The translations under genes and the position numbers were made by a program. The notes beneath the pieces are model-generated. The model searched no databases, was not told the DNA's origin, and saw only the letters and a list, made by a program, of their open reading frames with translations. Shown here in pieces: positions 8,709-17,192 of a DNA stretch of 28,404 nucleotides (position 1 is its first letter; each line of letters opens with the position of its first letter). Source of the DNA: Thermoanaerobaculia bacterium. Its GTDB lineage: Bacteria > Acidobacteriota > Thermoanaerobaculia > Gp7-AA8. The DNA lies in assembly GCA_017883215.1 (NCBI GenBank), contig JADGOA010000005.1, forward strand, positions 1 to 28,404, written 5' to 3'.

Positions 8709-10133
8709 TCATTTCCCCTGCTGCTGCGGCCCCAGAGATCCGGTGTCGTGTGCCAGCTGAGCAACCGCGACCAGCCAGTCGGCGCGCGACTGCACTTCCT
8801 GCGCGCGGGCGTTTTCCAGAGCTGCTTCGGCGGTCAGCAGATCGATGATGCTGCCGACTCCCGCTTTGTATCTGCTGGTCTCGACGTCGACGGCCTGCTG
8901 TGCGCTGGTGAGAAGATCGCGGCTGGTGCGGACGCGCTGCGCCGCGGTCTGCAGCGCGTAGTAGCTGTTCCACACCTGCAGGCCGACCTCGTCGGCCAGG
9001 CTTCGGGTGTCTTCCTCTGTCATTTGCGCGATCGCTTCCGCCTGCCGGATGTCGTACGTGCTGCGGAATCCGGTGAAGAGCGGGAAGCGGACGTTTACGT
9101 CGACGGAGTACGTGTTCATCGACGGACTCGTGCCGCCGATGACGAGGCTCCTGCCGGCAGTGCTGCTGAGGCCGACCGCGGGGAGTCCCTGGGAGCGCAC
9201 GTCGCGAATGCGGGCTCGGGCGTTGAGGACGCCGGCGCGCGCGGCGGCGAGGTCGGGGCGCGACGCCTCCGCCTGCGCGATCAGCTCTTCGACGGTGCGT
9301 GAGACCGTGTCGAGCGGCAGATCGGCGGGAAGCTCACCGGCTGTGAAGCGGGTGGTCGGCGGCAATCCCATCGCGGTGGAGAGCGCCCCCTCGGCACTGC
9401 GCAGATTTCCCTCGAACGTTTCGTACGCCAGTTGGGCCTGCGAGCGTGCGGTTCGCGCCTGCAGGACGTCGGCGATGGTGGCCACTCCGGCTGTATGACG
9501 CGCGTCCGCCGATTCCGTGGCCGTGTCCCGCTCGCGTATCGTCGCGCTCTGCGCGGCCACCAGCGCTTTGGCGTTGAGGTACGAGTAGTAGGCCTGCTGG
9601 GTTCGCAGGACGACGTTCTGGATGGTCTGGTTGTGCGAGTACGCGGAGGCGATCAACGCCTGCCGCGCTTCCTCGACCTGGGCCGCACGGCCTCCGAAGT
9701 CGAACAGGAGGTAGGTCAGCGAGAGCGAGGGAGTGAAGGTCGTGGCCAGCGTTCCCTGAGCCGGACGACCGCGGACGAGCGGGGCACTGAGGTCGACCTC
9801 CGGCAGATAGGCGGAGCGGCGGCTGCCCAGGGCCGCTTCGGCTGCGAGCGTGTCGAGCCATGCCGCGCGCGTGGCGGGATTGTTCGTCAGCGCGACCTCG
9901 ATCGCCTCCGCCAGCGAGATCGAAGAGCCCGGCTGCACGCCGGCCGGCAAGGTCACTCTGGACTGGCGTTCCACCGCCGGGGGAACAGCGGAGGGGGGCG
10001 GCGTCCAGGGGATGTTCGGCGCAGCGGAGGTGCCGGGGACGACATGCTCGGGCGCACGGAAAAGATCCGATGCAGGCTGCATGGAGGCACACCCGGACAG
10101 TGCCAGGAGAAGGAGGATTCCGACTCGGATCAT
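8709..10133 (-). CDS. TolC/NodT-family outer-membrane efflux channel (lipoprotein)
   Basis: Outer-membrane exit duct of the pump, 474 aa. The N-terminus MIRVGILLLLALSGCASM is a lipoprotein signal with lipobox LSGC, as in the NodT/OprM subgroup. Two long helical OEP repeats follow: about 70-265, starting near SLAEAIEVALTNNPATRAAW, and about 270-465, containing NARARIRDVRSQGLPAVGLS. The start overlaps the stop of tetR (ATGA at 10133-10130), and the end abuts the adaptor start, so translation is probably coupled. In many RND operons the channel lies last; here it precedes the adaptor. Confidence 0.93.
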   Translation of the reverse strand: MIRVGILLLLALSGCASMQPASDLFRAPEHVVPGTSAAPNIPWTPPPSAVPPAVERQSRVTLPAGVQPGSSISLAEAIEVALTNNPATRAAWLDTLAAEAALGSRRSAYLPEVDLSAPLVRGRPAQGTLATTFTPSLSLTYLLFDFGGRAAQVEEARQALIASAYSHNQTIQNVVLRTQQAYYSYLNAKALVAAQSATIRERDTATESADARHTAGVATIADVLQARTARSQAQLAYETFEGNLRSAEGALSTAMGLPPTTRFTAGELPADLPLDTVSRTVEELIAQAEASRPDLAAARAGVLNARARIRDVRSQGLPAVGLSSTAGRSLVIGGTSPSMNTYSVDVNVRFPLFTGFRSTYDIRQAEAIAQMTEEDTRSLADEVGLQVWNSYYALQTAAQRVRTSRDLLTSAQQAVDVETSRYKAGVGSIIDLLTAEAALENARAQEVQSRADWLVAVAQLAHDTGSLGPQQQGK

Positions 10134-10771
10134 CGCGTGCCCCGGCGGCGCTGGCGCGGCTCGGCCGTCGTCCCGCGCAGGAACAGGTCGGCGATCAGCT
10201 CGGCGTCGTCGTCGACAGGGGTACGAACATCCCTGGACAAACGTTGATTGACGATCGCGATGATCGACTCCACCAACATCGCGCCGACCATCCGCGGGTT
10301 CACTTCGCGCAGGATTCCGGCGTCGGTCCCCTCGCGAACGATTTCCGCGGCAATCCCGACCAGCTTCCGGTAACGGCCGGTCTGGAAGCGCGTGTTGTTC
10401 ACGCGCGTGACCTCGCGCTCGTACAGAAGGATGCGGAAAAGGTCGCGCGAGTCATCGAAGTAGGCGAGGTATCCGCGAGCGAAGGCGAGGAGCTTCCGGT
10501 CCGCCGGTTCATCCATGGCGGCCACTTCCATCATGCGGTCGACGAGGGGATCGAGGGCGGCGTTCTTGACGTCGTCGAGCAGCTCCTGCTTGTCGCGGTA
10601 GTGCAGATAGACGGTGCCCTTGGCGATCCCGACTTCCTGCGCCACCCGCTCCATCGTGACGCTGTTGAGCCCCTCGCGGCACATCAGGCGGATGACGCCG
10701 TCCTGGATGCTCTGCCGCTTGTGCGCTTCCCAGAGGTTTGGGGTCTCTGCTGCTTCTGTTTTTCTTGGCAT
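10130..10771 (-). CDS. TetR/AcrR-family repressor of the efflux operon
   Basis: 213-aa transcription regulator. The helix-turn-helix lies at about residues 20-65 (SVTMERVAQEVGIAKGTVYLHYRDKQELL, shown in full by position 38-66), the canonical TetR pattern ending in YxHYRxKxEL. The C-terminal ligand domain (about 75-205) is divergent, as is usual. It is the first gene of the operon and overlaps the channel gene by 4 nt. Two near-perfect palindromes at its own start (10771-10804) indicate autorepression and repression of the pump genes in the same transcript. The inducer is unknown. Confidence 0.93.
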   Translation of the reverse strand: MPRKTEAAETPNLWEAHKRQSIQDGVIRLMCREGLNSVTMERVAQEVGIAKGTVYLHYRDKQELLDDVKNAALDPLVDRMMEVAAMDEPADRKLLAFARGYLAYFDDSRDLFRILLYEREVTRVNNTRFQTGRYRKLVGIAAEIVREGTDAGILREVNPRMVGAMLVESIIAIVNQRLSRDVRTPVDDDAELIADLFLRGTTAEPRQRRRGTR

Positions 10772-10804
10772 GACCGAGCGGTCATTTTATGACCGGGCCG
10801 GTCA
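10771..10804 (-). promoter_or_regulatory. Twin TetR-type operators over the efflux operon promoter
   Basis: TGACCG-AG-CGGTCA (10771-10784) and TGACCGG-G-CCGGTCA (10790-10804) are perfect palindromes sharing the half-site TGACCG, with centres about 19.5 bp apart (two helical turns). Between them, on the minus strand, is TAAAAT (10789-10784), a good -10 hexamer 12 nt before the tetR ATG. The first operator therefore covers the expected start of transcription and the second the upstream promoter region, a layout suited to blocking RNA polymerase. Confidence 0.8.
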
Positions 10805-10835
10805 GAACGCGCAACGAAACTGTTTCAATGAGGCA

Positions 10836-11116
10836 TGGGGCATGGGGCGTGGGGCGTGGGGGTGGGAGTGTGTCCCCGCAAGACTCGCGACACAGGAGGC
10901 GGCGGAACCGCCGAAAGAGCTTAGCGGTGGCCGTGAGGCCGCCGGCGACGTGCACCCTCTCAGCGTACGAGCGTGCGTAGCGCGCGACAGACGGTTCTCA
11001 TCCGAAAGTTTCGGGCGCCACGCGCCCTCGACGGAGCGGCGCACCTCTTGTCGGCGGCCTCACGGCCGTCGGCGGCCTGACGGCCGCCGCTAAGCTCTGT
11101 CGGGCGCCTCGCGCCC
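10836..11116. repeat. Mosaic of palindromic and low-complexity repeats
   Basis: This gap of about 400 bp has no credible gene. It opens with imperfect repeats of a GCATGGG/GCGTGGG type (about 10836-10866). A 29-nt arm at 10916-10944 (AGAGCTTAGCGG...) pairs with 11070-11098 with only two mismatches. Part of that arm is repeated again at about 11050-11070. Small hairpins sit beside them: GGGCGC-CAC-GCGCCC (11013-11027) and its near copy GGGCGC-CTC-GCGCCC (11102-11116). The pattern suggests nested insertion or duplication of short palindromic elements. Confidence 0.65.
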
Positions 11117-11170
11117 TCAGCCGCCGTCCCTCGGCTCTCAGTCGCCCGACTTCCCCGATCAGGTCCTCAC

Positions 11171-11232
11171 GACTCAGGACTCAGGACTTCGGATCAGGAC
11201 TTCGGATCAGGACTTCGGATCAGGACTCAGGA
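11171..11232. repeat. Tandem 13-mer repeat overlapping a gene end
   Basis: TCAGGACTTCGGA is repeated three times in tandem (11181-11219), flanked on both sides by shorter TCAGGAC units. The array runs into the C-terminus of the GGDEF/EAL gene: its last residues (SPDPKS) and the stop codon at 11207-11209 are made of repeat sequence. Confidence 0.8.
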
Positions 11233-14200
11233 CTCCCTCGGTCATGGCGGCGATGAAGTCGCGCGCGGCGACGGGCGGCTTGATGAGAAAGCCCTGCATC
11301 TGGTCGCAGCCGTACCGGCGGAGGAAATGCGCCTGCTCGCTCAGCTCGACCCCTTCGGCGATCACCTTCAGTCGCAGGCTGTGAGCCATGGCGATGATGG
11401 CCGTCACGATGGCCGCAGTGTCGGGATCGGAGTTGATGTCGTGCACGAACGACTGGTCGATCTTCAGCGTGTCGATCGGGAATCGCTTCAGGTAGCTCAG
11501 CGACGAGTGCCCGGTGCCGAAATCGTCGAGCGAGATGCGGATGCCGAGCTTCTTCAGGTCGTACAACGTCCGGATGCTCGATTCCGGGCTTTGCATGGCG
11601 CTGCTTTCAGTGATCTCGAGCTCGAGCATGCGTCCCGGCAGCCCCGTCTGTTCGAGGATCTGCCCCACGCGCTGCACGAGATCGGACGACTGCAACTGGG
11701 CCATGGAAAGATTGACTGCCAGCGACAGATTTCTGAAGCCGGCGTCGTGCCATGCCTTCGCCTGGGCGCAGGCTGTCTTCAGCACCCACGAGCCGATCGG
11801 CACCATCACCCCGGTTGCTTCGGCGATGGGAATGAAGGTCGAAGGGGGGATCGACCCCAGGTCAGGGCTTTGCCACCGCAGCAGAGCTTCCATCCCTGTC
11901 ACACAGTCGCTGCGGAAGTCGAAGATGGGCTGGTAGTGCACTTCGAGCTCGTCGTTGAGCAGGGCGCGGCGAAGCCCCTGCTCGAGGGCGATGCGCTGCA
12001 GTGAGCGGGCGTTCACGTGCGCATTGAAGAGCTGGAAATTGTCGCGGCCGAGCTCTTTGGCCTGGTACATGGCCGTGTCGGCGTTCTTGATCAGCGAGTC
12101 GGCGTCGCCGCCGTCCTCCGGATAGAGGCTGATGCCGACGCTGGTGCTGATGTAGAACTCGTGGCCTTCGATCTCGAACGGCTGCCGCATGGAGTCGAGG
12201 ATCTTCTCGGCGATCGGCGCGGCGTCCTCGGATCTGGAGAGGTTCGCCAGCAGAATCGTGAACTCGTCTCCCCCCAGCCGGGCCACGCTGTCGCTGTCGC
12301 GCACGCACGACTGCACGCGCAGCGCCGCGGCCTGCAGCAGATGATCGCCGACGTTGTGCCCCAGAGAGTCGTTGATGAACTTGAAACGGTCGAGGTCGAG
12401 GAACAGGACCGCCAGCCGGCTGTGGGTCCGCTGGGCCTGTGAAAGCGCCACGGTCAGACGGTCCTTGAAGAGCAGGCGATTCGGCAGCGCTGTCAGCGCG
12501 TCGTGATAGGCGAGGTGCTTGATCTGCTCTTCAGCGTAGGTCCGCTCGGTGATGTCGCGGACGACGCAGACCATTCGTCCGCTGCCGATGGACGTGAGCG
12601 ACACTTCCTGCGGGAAGACGGTGCCGTCGCGCCGCAGACCCGCTGCTTCGCCGCGCCAGCGGCCCTGTTGCCGGACGGCCGGAACGATGGTGGTGATGAA
12701 CCGCACCTGCTCGGGTGGCTCGTAGATGTCGCACAACGAGCGGCCGAGCAGCGACTCCGGCTCTGCGAACCCGAACAGATGCGCCAGAGCTTCGTTCGCG
12801 TACGTGAACTCGAGCTGCTCGTCGAGAATGCCGATGCCGTCCATCGCCGCTCCCATGGCGGCAGCCTGGCTGCGCAGCATGGCATCGGCGACTTTGCGCT
12901 CGGTGATGTCGGTACCGACGTGGAGAAAGCCGCTGATCGATGCGTCCTCGCGGCGGATGGCGGTCACGGAGACGAGGACGGTGATCGGATCGCCGCTCTT
13001 CTTCACATACGTCCACTCCCGTTCCTCGACACCCTGCGTGGCGGCGCGGCGGACGATGACGTTGAACCCGGACACCGTTTCCGGGTACTCGGCGCTGAGT
13101 CCGTAAGAGTGGATGAGGACTTCGGCCGGGACGTGCAGGTCCAGCAGCGATCGCGTCCCCACCAGTTCCTCGGCCGCGTAACCGAGCATCCGCTCCGCGC
13201 CGGAGTTGAAGACGGTGATGATTCCGGAGGGATCGGTGGCGATGATCGACACGCGCGTGGCGGCGTCGAGCACGGCCTTTCTCTGAGCGTTGACGCTGGC
13301 CAGGCGCTGCTCGGCGCGCTTGCGCTCCGTCACCTCGTGGACGAAGCCTTCGATGTACATCGAGCCGCGGCCGGAGCTGAGAACGTGGGCGTTGAGCTGG
13401 ATCCAGACGGGTGAGCCGTCGCGGCGCTTCCACAGCATCTCGTAGTTCGAGGGGAGGCCGTCGGGCCCGTATCGGCGCAGCATCTCCTCGCGCTCGCCGG
13501 CGTGGTAGTAGAGCTCGGCGCCGATGTCGCGGCCGAGGAGCTGCTCGGCGGATTCGTAGCCGAGTGTTGTGGCCAGCGTTGCGTTCGCGGTCACGATGAT
13601 GCCGTCGATGGTGGCCTGAAAGATGCCGACCGGCGCGAACTCGAAAATGTTGCGGTACTTCTCCTCCGACCGCTGCAACGCCTGCTCGGCGCGGCGGCGC
13701 TCGGTGACGTCGTGAATGATCGCGTAGAGCAGCTTGCGCTGGCCCACCTGGAGCGGAGCGGAATGGACCTCGACGTCGCGCACCTCGCCGTTCGAGCGCA
13801 TGTGCCGGAAGACGAAGTAGCTCTGCTGCCGCTGGACGGCCGTGGCCATGTCCTTCCGAACGGCCTGCTCGCCGGCGATGTTGATGTCCCAGATGTGCAT
13901 CGATCGCAGCTGTTCGCGGTTGTAGCCGTAGAACTCGCAGGCCGCGGCGTTGGCGTCGACGATCTCTCCGCTCTCGGGGTCGAGCAGGATCTGCACGGCG
14001 CGGTTGTTCTGGAACATCTGCCGGTAGCGCCGCTCGCTGGACCGGATGGCGTCGTCCTTCCGCTTCTGCTCGATCGCCGAGGCCACGTGCTGCGCGACGA
14101 AGACGAGGATCTCGAGGTCGCGCTCCGAATAGCGGACGTTTTCGTCATATGACTGGATGCCGATCACGCCCCAGGTGAGCTCGCCCGTGTTCAGCGGTAC

Positions 14201-15073
14201 GCCCAGCCAGTCGACCGACGGCGCGCCGACCGATTCGACCTCGCCGGCCTCGAGGAGCTCATGAAACTTCTCGGGCGTCGCGCGCAGAGGCTGGCCCGTG
14301 CGCAGGACGTACGACGTCAGTCCGCGTTGCGGCGGGCGCCCTTCCGGAGCTTCGTCGAAAGCGTCGACGAAGTGCGGGAAAGTCAGGATGTTCCGCACGG
14401 CGTCGTATTCGGCGATGTAGAAGTTCGTGGCGTCCATCAGTCCGCCGACAACCTCGTGCACCGCAGCGTAGAACTGACCCAGGTCTTCTGATTCGTGGGT
14501 GAGCTGCGCGATCCGGAAGAGCGCAGCCTGCATCTTCTCGGCGTTCTTCTGGGCCGTGACGTCGCGGAAGTACCACGAACGGCCGATGACCTTGCCGTTC
14601 GAATGAACCGGAACTGACGATCGCGACAGGATCCGTCCGTCCTTCAGCGGAACGGTGTCGCTGTCGCGGACGATCTCGGGATGGGCGTAGAGGAAGGCGA
14701 CTTCTGCGATGAACACTTCCCAGTCGACGACCAGCGATGCCGCGTAGCCGAGCAGCTCGTTGTCGTCAGCCGTTTGCGCAACGTCCTCGGGGATGTGCCA
14801 GATCTCGTGAAAGCGCCGGTTGTGCGAGAGCACCCGCCCCTGGGGGTCCACGACCAGGATGCCGTCGTGTGTCGCTTCCTGTTGCGCCTCGAGAATTGCC
14901 AGCGTGGTGCGCAGGGAGAGACGCCTTGCCCCGTTCCGCCTGTTCCTCAGCAGGCCGACCAGGTCACGTCGTCCGCGATCAAGGCGGGACAAAGAAATCC
15001 CCCCTGAGGCGTGGCTCGAGTCCGTATCCATGAGATTGAAGCTTCGACCGATTGTATCAGCCGCTTCTGACAT
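11207..15073 (-). CDS. PAS/GAF-GGDEF-EAL cyclic-di-GMP enzyme
   Basis: 1288-aa soluble signalling protein with no membrane segment. Domain order by residues: PAS 55-175, GAF 185-340, four further PAS domains (345-465, 468-590, 595-730, 735-848), GGDEF 850-1015, EAL 1025-1280. The synthase site GGDEF is intact at 934-938, with a product-inhibition site RDSD at 925-928, exactly five residues upstream. The phosphodiesterase half keeps EALLRW (1062), the ELEITES segment, DDFGTG (1183-1188), KIDQSF and QGF. Both activities are possible, with the five PAS and one GAF domains as inputs of unknown ligand. It lies 28 nt downstream of the M50 protease gene and may be co-transcribed. A second possible start, M15 (15031), has TACAAT 19 nt upstream. 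The end overlaps a tandem repeat. Confidence 0.93.
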   Translation of the reverse strand: MSEAADTIGRSFNLMDTDSSHASGGISLSRLDRGRRDLVGLLRNRRNGARRLSLRTTLAILEAQQEATHDGILVVDPQGRVLSHNRRFHEIWHIPEDVAQTADDNELLGYAASLVVDWEVFIAEVAFLYAHPEIVRDSDTVPLKDGRILSRSSVPVHSNGKVIGRSWYFRDVTAQKNAEKMQAALFRIAQLTHESEDLGQFYAAVHEVVGGLMDATNFYIAEYDAVRNILTFPHFVDAFDEAPEGRPPQRGLTSYVLRTGQPLRATPEKFHELLEAGEVESVGAPSVDWLGVPLNTGELTWGVIGIQSYDENVRYSERDLEILVFVAQHVASAIEQKRKDDAIRSSERRYRQMFQNNRAVQILLDPESGEIVDANAAACEFYGYNREQLRSMHIWDINIAGEQAVRKDMATAVQRQQSYFVFRHMRSNGEVRDVEVHSAPLQVGQRKLLYAIIHDVTERRRAEQALQRSEEKYRNIFEFAPVGIFQATIDGIIVTANATLATTLGYESAEQLLGRDIGAELYYHAGEREEMLRRYGPDGLPSNYEMLWKRRDGSPVWIQLNAHVLSSGRGSMYIEGFVHEVTERKRAEQRLASVNAQRKAVLDAATRVSIIATDPSGIITVFNSGAERMLGYAAEELVGTRSLLDLHVPAEVLIHSYGLSAEYPETVSGFNVIVRRAATQGVEEREWTYVKKSGDPITVLVSVTAIRREDASISGFLHVGTDITERKVADAMLRSQAAAMGAAMDGIGILDEQLEFTYANEALAHLFGFAEPESLLGRSLCDIYEPPEQVRFITTIVPAVRQQGRWRGEAAGLRRDGTVFPQEVSLTSIGSGRMVCVVRDITERTYAEEQIKHLAYHDALTALPNRLLFKDRLTVALSQAQRTHSRLAVLFLDLDRFKFINDSLGHNVGDHLLQAAALRVQSCVRDSDSVARLGGDEFTILLANLSRSEDAAPIAEKILDSMRQPFEIEGHEFYISTSVGISLYPEDGGDADSLIKNADTAMYQAKELGRDNFQLFNAHVNARSLQRIALEQGLRRALLNDELEVHYQPIFDFRSDCVTGMEALLRWQSPDLGSIPPSTFIPIAEATGVMVPIGSWVLKTACAQAKAWHDAGFRNLSLAVNLSMAQLQSSDLVQRVGQILEQTGLPGRMLELEITESSAMQSPESSIRTLYDLKKLGIRISLDDFGTGHSSLSYLKRFPIDTLKIDQSFVHDINSDPDTAAIVTAIIAMAHSLRLKVIAEGVELSEQAHFLRRYGCDQMQGFLIKPPVAARDFIAAMTEGVLSPDPKS

Positions 15074-15101
15074 TGGTCTCTATCGACCGGTAGAGCTTCC
15101 C

Positions 15102-15770
15102 TCATTCCCCCGGATACCCGTTCTTCCTGAAATGCTGCCACTGCTGATATGCCATCCAGACGTACCAGGCGATCAGGAGCGAGAGGAAATAGAAGCCGAT
15201 GTAGATGCCGAAGGCGACGATCATCGCGCCGACGATCATGGCGATCCAGACCGAGATCACGAAGGCTGTTCGATCGCGAAGGAAGATGCGAAAGAAGTCG
15301 CGGACCATGTGTCCGCCGTCGAGAGGACTGACCGGAATCATGTTGAACACGCCCCACCAGACGTTGGCGGTTCGGAGGAGCGGAAGGAAGGCCGCCAGCA
15401 TCGGATCGCTGGCGGCGAGGGGGAAGTTCTGCATCGCCAGCGTGGTGAGCCAGGCGATGACGAAGCTCGATGCCGGTCCGGCGGTGCTGATGATCATGTC
15501 GTGCCACGGGCGGGCGCGGCGCTGGTTCATCGTCACGCCGCCCATTCCGCTGAGGAGGATCTGGCTGCCTCCGTATCCGAACGCGGCGATCGCCCCCGCG
15601 TGAGCCAGCTCGTGCAGGAGGACGCTCACGAACAATACCGGCACCCACAGGAGGGCGTATCGCAGTCCCATCTGCCGGTTGTAGAACGTCGCCACGAACA
15701 GCCCCATGACGATGAAGAAACTGACGTCGATGTCGATAGAGGTTTTGCCAATGGTGCCGAGGTGGATCAT
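15102..15770 (-). CDS. Small M50 (site-2 type) membrane metalloprotease
   Basis: 222-aa polytopic protein whose sequence is almost wholly membrane helices. HELAH at 53-57 supplies two zinc-binding histidines and the catalytic glutamate. NMIPVSPLDGGHMV (143-156) supplies the third ligand D151, the arrangement of SpoIVFB-like M50B proteases. No PDZ or CBS domain is present. Such enzymes cut within membrane segments; the substrate is unknown. I chose the ATG at 15770 because homology begins there (MIHLGTIGKTSIDID) and the upstream open frame is repeat DNA. A TACCAT hexamer lies 9 nt before this ATG. Probably an operon with the GGDEF/EAL gene. Confidence 0.88.
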   Translation of the reverse strand: MIHLGTIGKTSIDIDVSFFIVMGLFVATFYNRQMGLRYALLWVPVLFVSVLLHELAHAGAIAAFGYGGSQILLSGMGGVTMNQRRARPWHDMIISTAGPASSFVIAWLTTLAMQNFPLAASDPMLAAFLPLLRTANVWWGVFNMIPVSPLDGGHMVRDFFRIFLRDRTAFVISVWIAMIVGAMIVAFGIYIGFYFLSLLIAWYVWMAYQQWQHFRKNGYPGE

Positions 15771-15784
15771 GCGAGGTGCATGGT

Positions 15785-15912
15785 ACGGCAGACTGCGGAC
15801 CGCAGACCGCGGACCGCAGACGCGGACTGCAGACGGCGGTTCGCCCGCCGTCGCCGGGCGTCCCGCGCCCGACGACTTCCTGGGTATGGTGCATGGGGTA
15901 TGGGGCGAGTCA
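15785..15912. repeat. Heptamer repeats (GCGGACC/GCAGACC type) and GCATGGG tract
   Basis: GCGGACC, GCAGACC and related heptamers are repeated several times at about 15795-15835, the same unit as in the stem at 17193-17393 on the other side of the PLP enzyme gene. A GCATGGGGTATGGGG-like tract follows at about 15890-15907. No coding potential is recognised. Confidence 0.6.
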
Positions 15913-15932
15913 CGGCGGTGAGGCCGAACAAA

Positions 15933-16039
15933 GCGATCCGGCGCGGGACGCCGGATCGCGGCGGGCGAGACGCCCGCACTCCGAACGACACCGCCGGACG
16001 AGGACGTCCGGCGGCTGCGGACGAGGCCGTCCGCACTCC
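15933..16039. repeat. Cluster of four hairpins, two with GGAG foot
   Basis: Four perfect hairpins follow one another: GCGATCCGGCG/CGCCGGATCGC (15933-15959, 11 bp); GCGGGCG-AGA-CGCCCGC (15961-15977) followed by ACTCC; CCGCCGGACG/CGTCCGGCGG (15991-16014, 10 bp); and GCGGACG-AGGC-CGTCCGC (16017-16034) followed by ACTCC. On the minus strand the second and fourth read GGAGT then GCGG..., a REP-like foot plus hairpin, and match the elements at 23404 and 23477. The cluster ends ten bases before the -10 of the next gene. Confidence 0.75.
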
Positions 16040-16048
16040 GGGGTCGCC

Positions 16049-16054
16049 TACAAT
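16049..16054 (+). promoter_or_regulatory. Candidate -10 TACAAT for the PLP enzyme gene
   Basis: TACAAT (five of six matches to TATAAT) ends 5 nt before the ATG at 16060, and no Shine-Dalgarno sequence is present. This fits a leaderless transcript. No clear -35 is visible; that position falls in the hairpin cluster. Confidence 0.5.
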
Positions 16055-16059
16055 CACGC

Positions 16060-17178
16060 ATGCATTTCGAGACCACGGCCATCCACGCGGGGGCGGAGGT
16101 CGACCGGGAAACCGGCGCGATCGCACCGCCGCTCAATCTCTCCACCACCTTCGAGCGCGGGATCGACGGGCAGCCGGCGCACGGCTACAGCTACATTCGC
16201 GACGCCAACCCGACACAGGCGCGGCTCGAGGAGGCGCTCGCGGCAATCGACTCCGCGGCCGCGGCGCTCGCCTTCGCATCCGGCATGGCCGCAGGCGCCG
16301 CCATCCTCCAATCGCTGCCGACCGGCTCGCACGTGCTGCTGCCGGACGACAGCTATTACGGCTTTCGCATCCTGGCGACCGACTTCTTTCCGAAGTGGAG
16401 CCTGACGGCGGATTTCGTGGGGATGGAAGATCTCGGGGCAGTGCGCCGCAGCATGCGGCCGGAAACGCGGGTGGTCTGGAGCGAGACGCCGTCGAATCCG
16501 CTGATGAAGATCGTCGACATCGCTGCTCTCGCCGCCATCGCGCACGAGCGGGGCGCCATGGCCGTCGTCGACGGCACATTCGCCTCCCCGGCGCTGCAGC
16601 GCCCCATCGAGCTCGGTGCCGATGTCGTTCTCCACTCCACCACGAAATACCTCGGCGGCCACAGCGACGTGCAGGGCGGCTCGCTCGCATTTGCGCGGCG
16701 CGATGCGTTCTTCGACGCCGTGGCCACCACCCGGAAGATCGCCGGAGCGGTCGCCTCACCGTTCAATTCGTGGCTCGTGCTGCGCGGCATCCGCTCGCTC
16801 GCAGCGCGCATGCGCGTCCATTGTGAGAATGCCCGCGCTCTCGCCTCGTTTCTCTCCACACATCCGCGCGTGGCCGTGGTCCACTATCCGGGGCTGCCCG
16901 CGCATCCCGGCCACGACATCGCCCGCCGACAGATGACCGACTTCGGCGGCATGCTCTCGTTCGAGGTGAAGGGCGGGAGGGAGGAGGCCCTGGCCGTGGC
17001 GTCGAGAACGAGGGTTTTCACGCGAGCCACATCTCTCGGCGGGACCGAGAGCCTCATCGAGCACCGCGCCACCAGCGAAGGACCCACCAGCCGTACTCCT
17101 CCGGGCCTTCTCCGTGTCTCGATCGGTCTCGAGCACTCCGAAGATCTGATTGCCGACCTCCAAGCGGCGCTGGCGTAG
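16060..17178 (+). CDS. Trans-sulfuration PLP enzyme (cystathionine synthase/lyase family)
   Basis: 372-aa cytosolic PLP-dependent enzyme of the Cys/Met metabolism family, which makes or cleaves cystathionine and related thioethers. Seen: IAPPLNLSTTFE at 21-32, YSYIRDANPT (43-52; the family usually has GNPT), SETPSNPL, the PLP-contacting Asp in VVDGTFASP (D171), the PLP lysine K196 in HSTTKYLGGHSD, and GGTESLIEH near the C-terminus. Length is slightly short of the usual 380-400. Sequence alone does not tell cystathionine gamma-synthase from gamma- or beta-lyase, so no symbol is given. It stands alone between repeat clusters, so pathway context gives no help. Confidence 0.9.
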   Translation: MHFETTAIHAGAEVDRETGAIAPPLNLSTTFERGIDGQPAHGYSYIRDANPTQARLEEALAAIDSAAAALAFASGMAAGAAILQSLPTGSHVLLPDDSYYGFRILATDFFPKWSLTADFVGMEDLGAVRRSMRPETRVVWSETPSNPLMKIVDIAALAAIAHERGAMAVVDGTFASPALQRPIELGADVVLHSTTKYLGGHSDVQGGSLAFARRDAFFDAVATTRKIAGAVASPFNSWLVLRGIRSLAARMRVHCENARALASFLSTHPRVAVVHYPGLPAHPGHDIARRQMTDFGGMLSFEVKGGREEALAVASRTRVFTRATSLGGTESLIEHRATSEGPTSRTPPGLLRVSIGLEHSEDLIADLQAALA

Positions 17179-17192
17179 TGAACGATCGCACT

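Noticed and set aside
11171..11232. Possible CRISPR array
   Set aside because: Units are 13 bases, directly adjacent and without spacers, and no cas gene is present. It is a plain tandem repeat.
14820..16826. 668-codon plus-strand frame spanning the M50 gene, repeats and start of the PLP enzyme
   Set aside because: It crosses three recognised genes and a hairpin cluster, so it cannot be a real protein.
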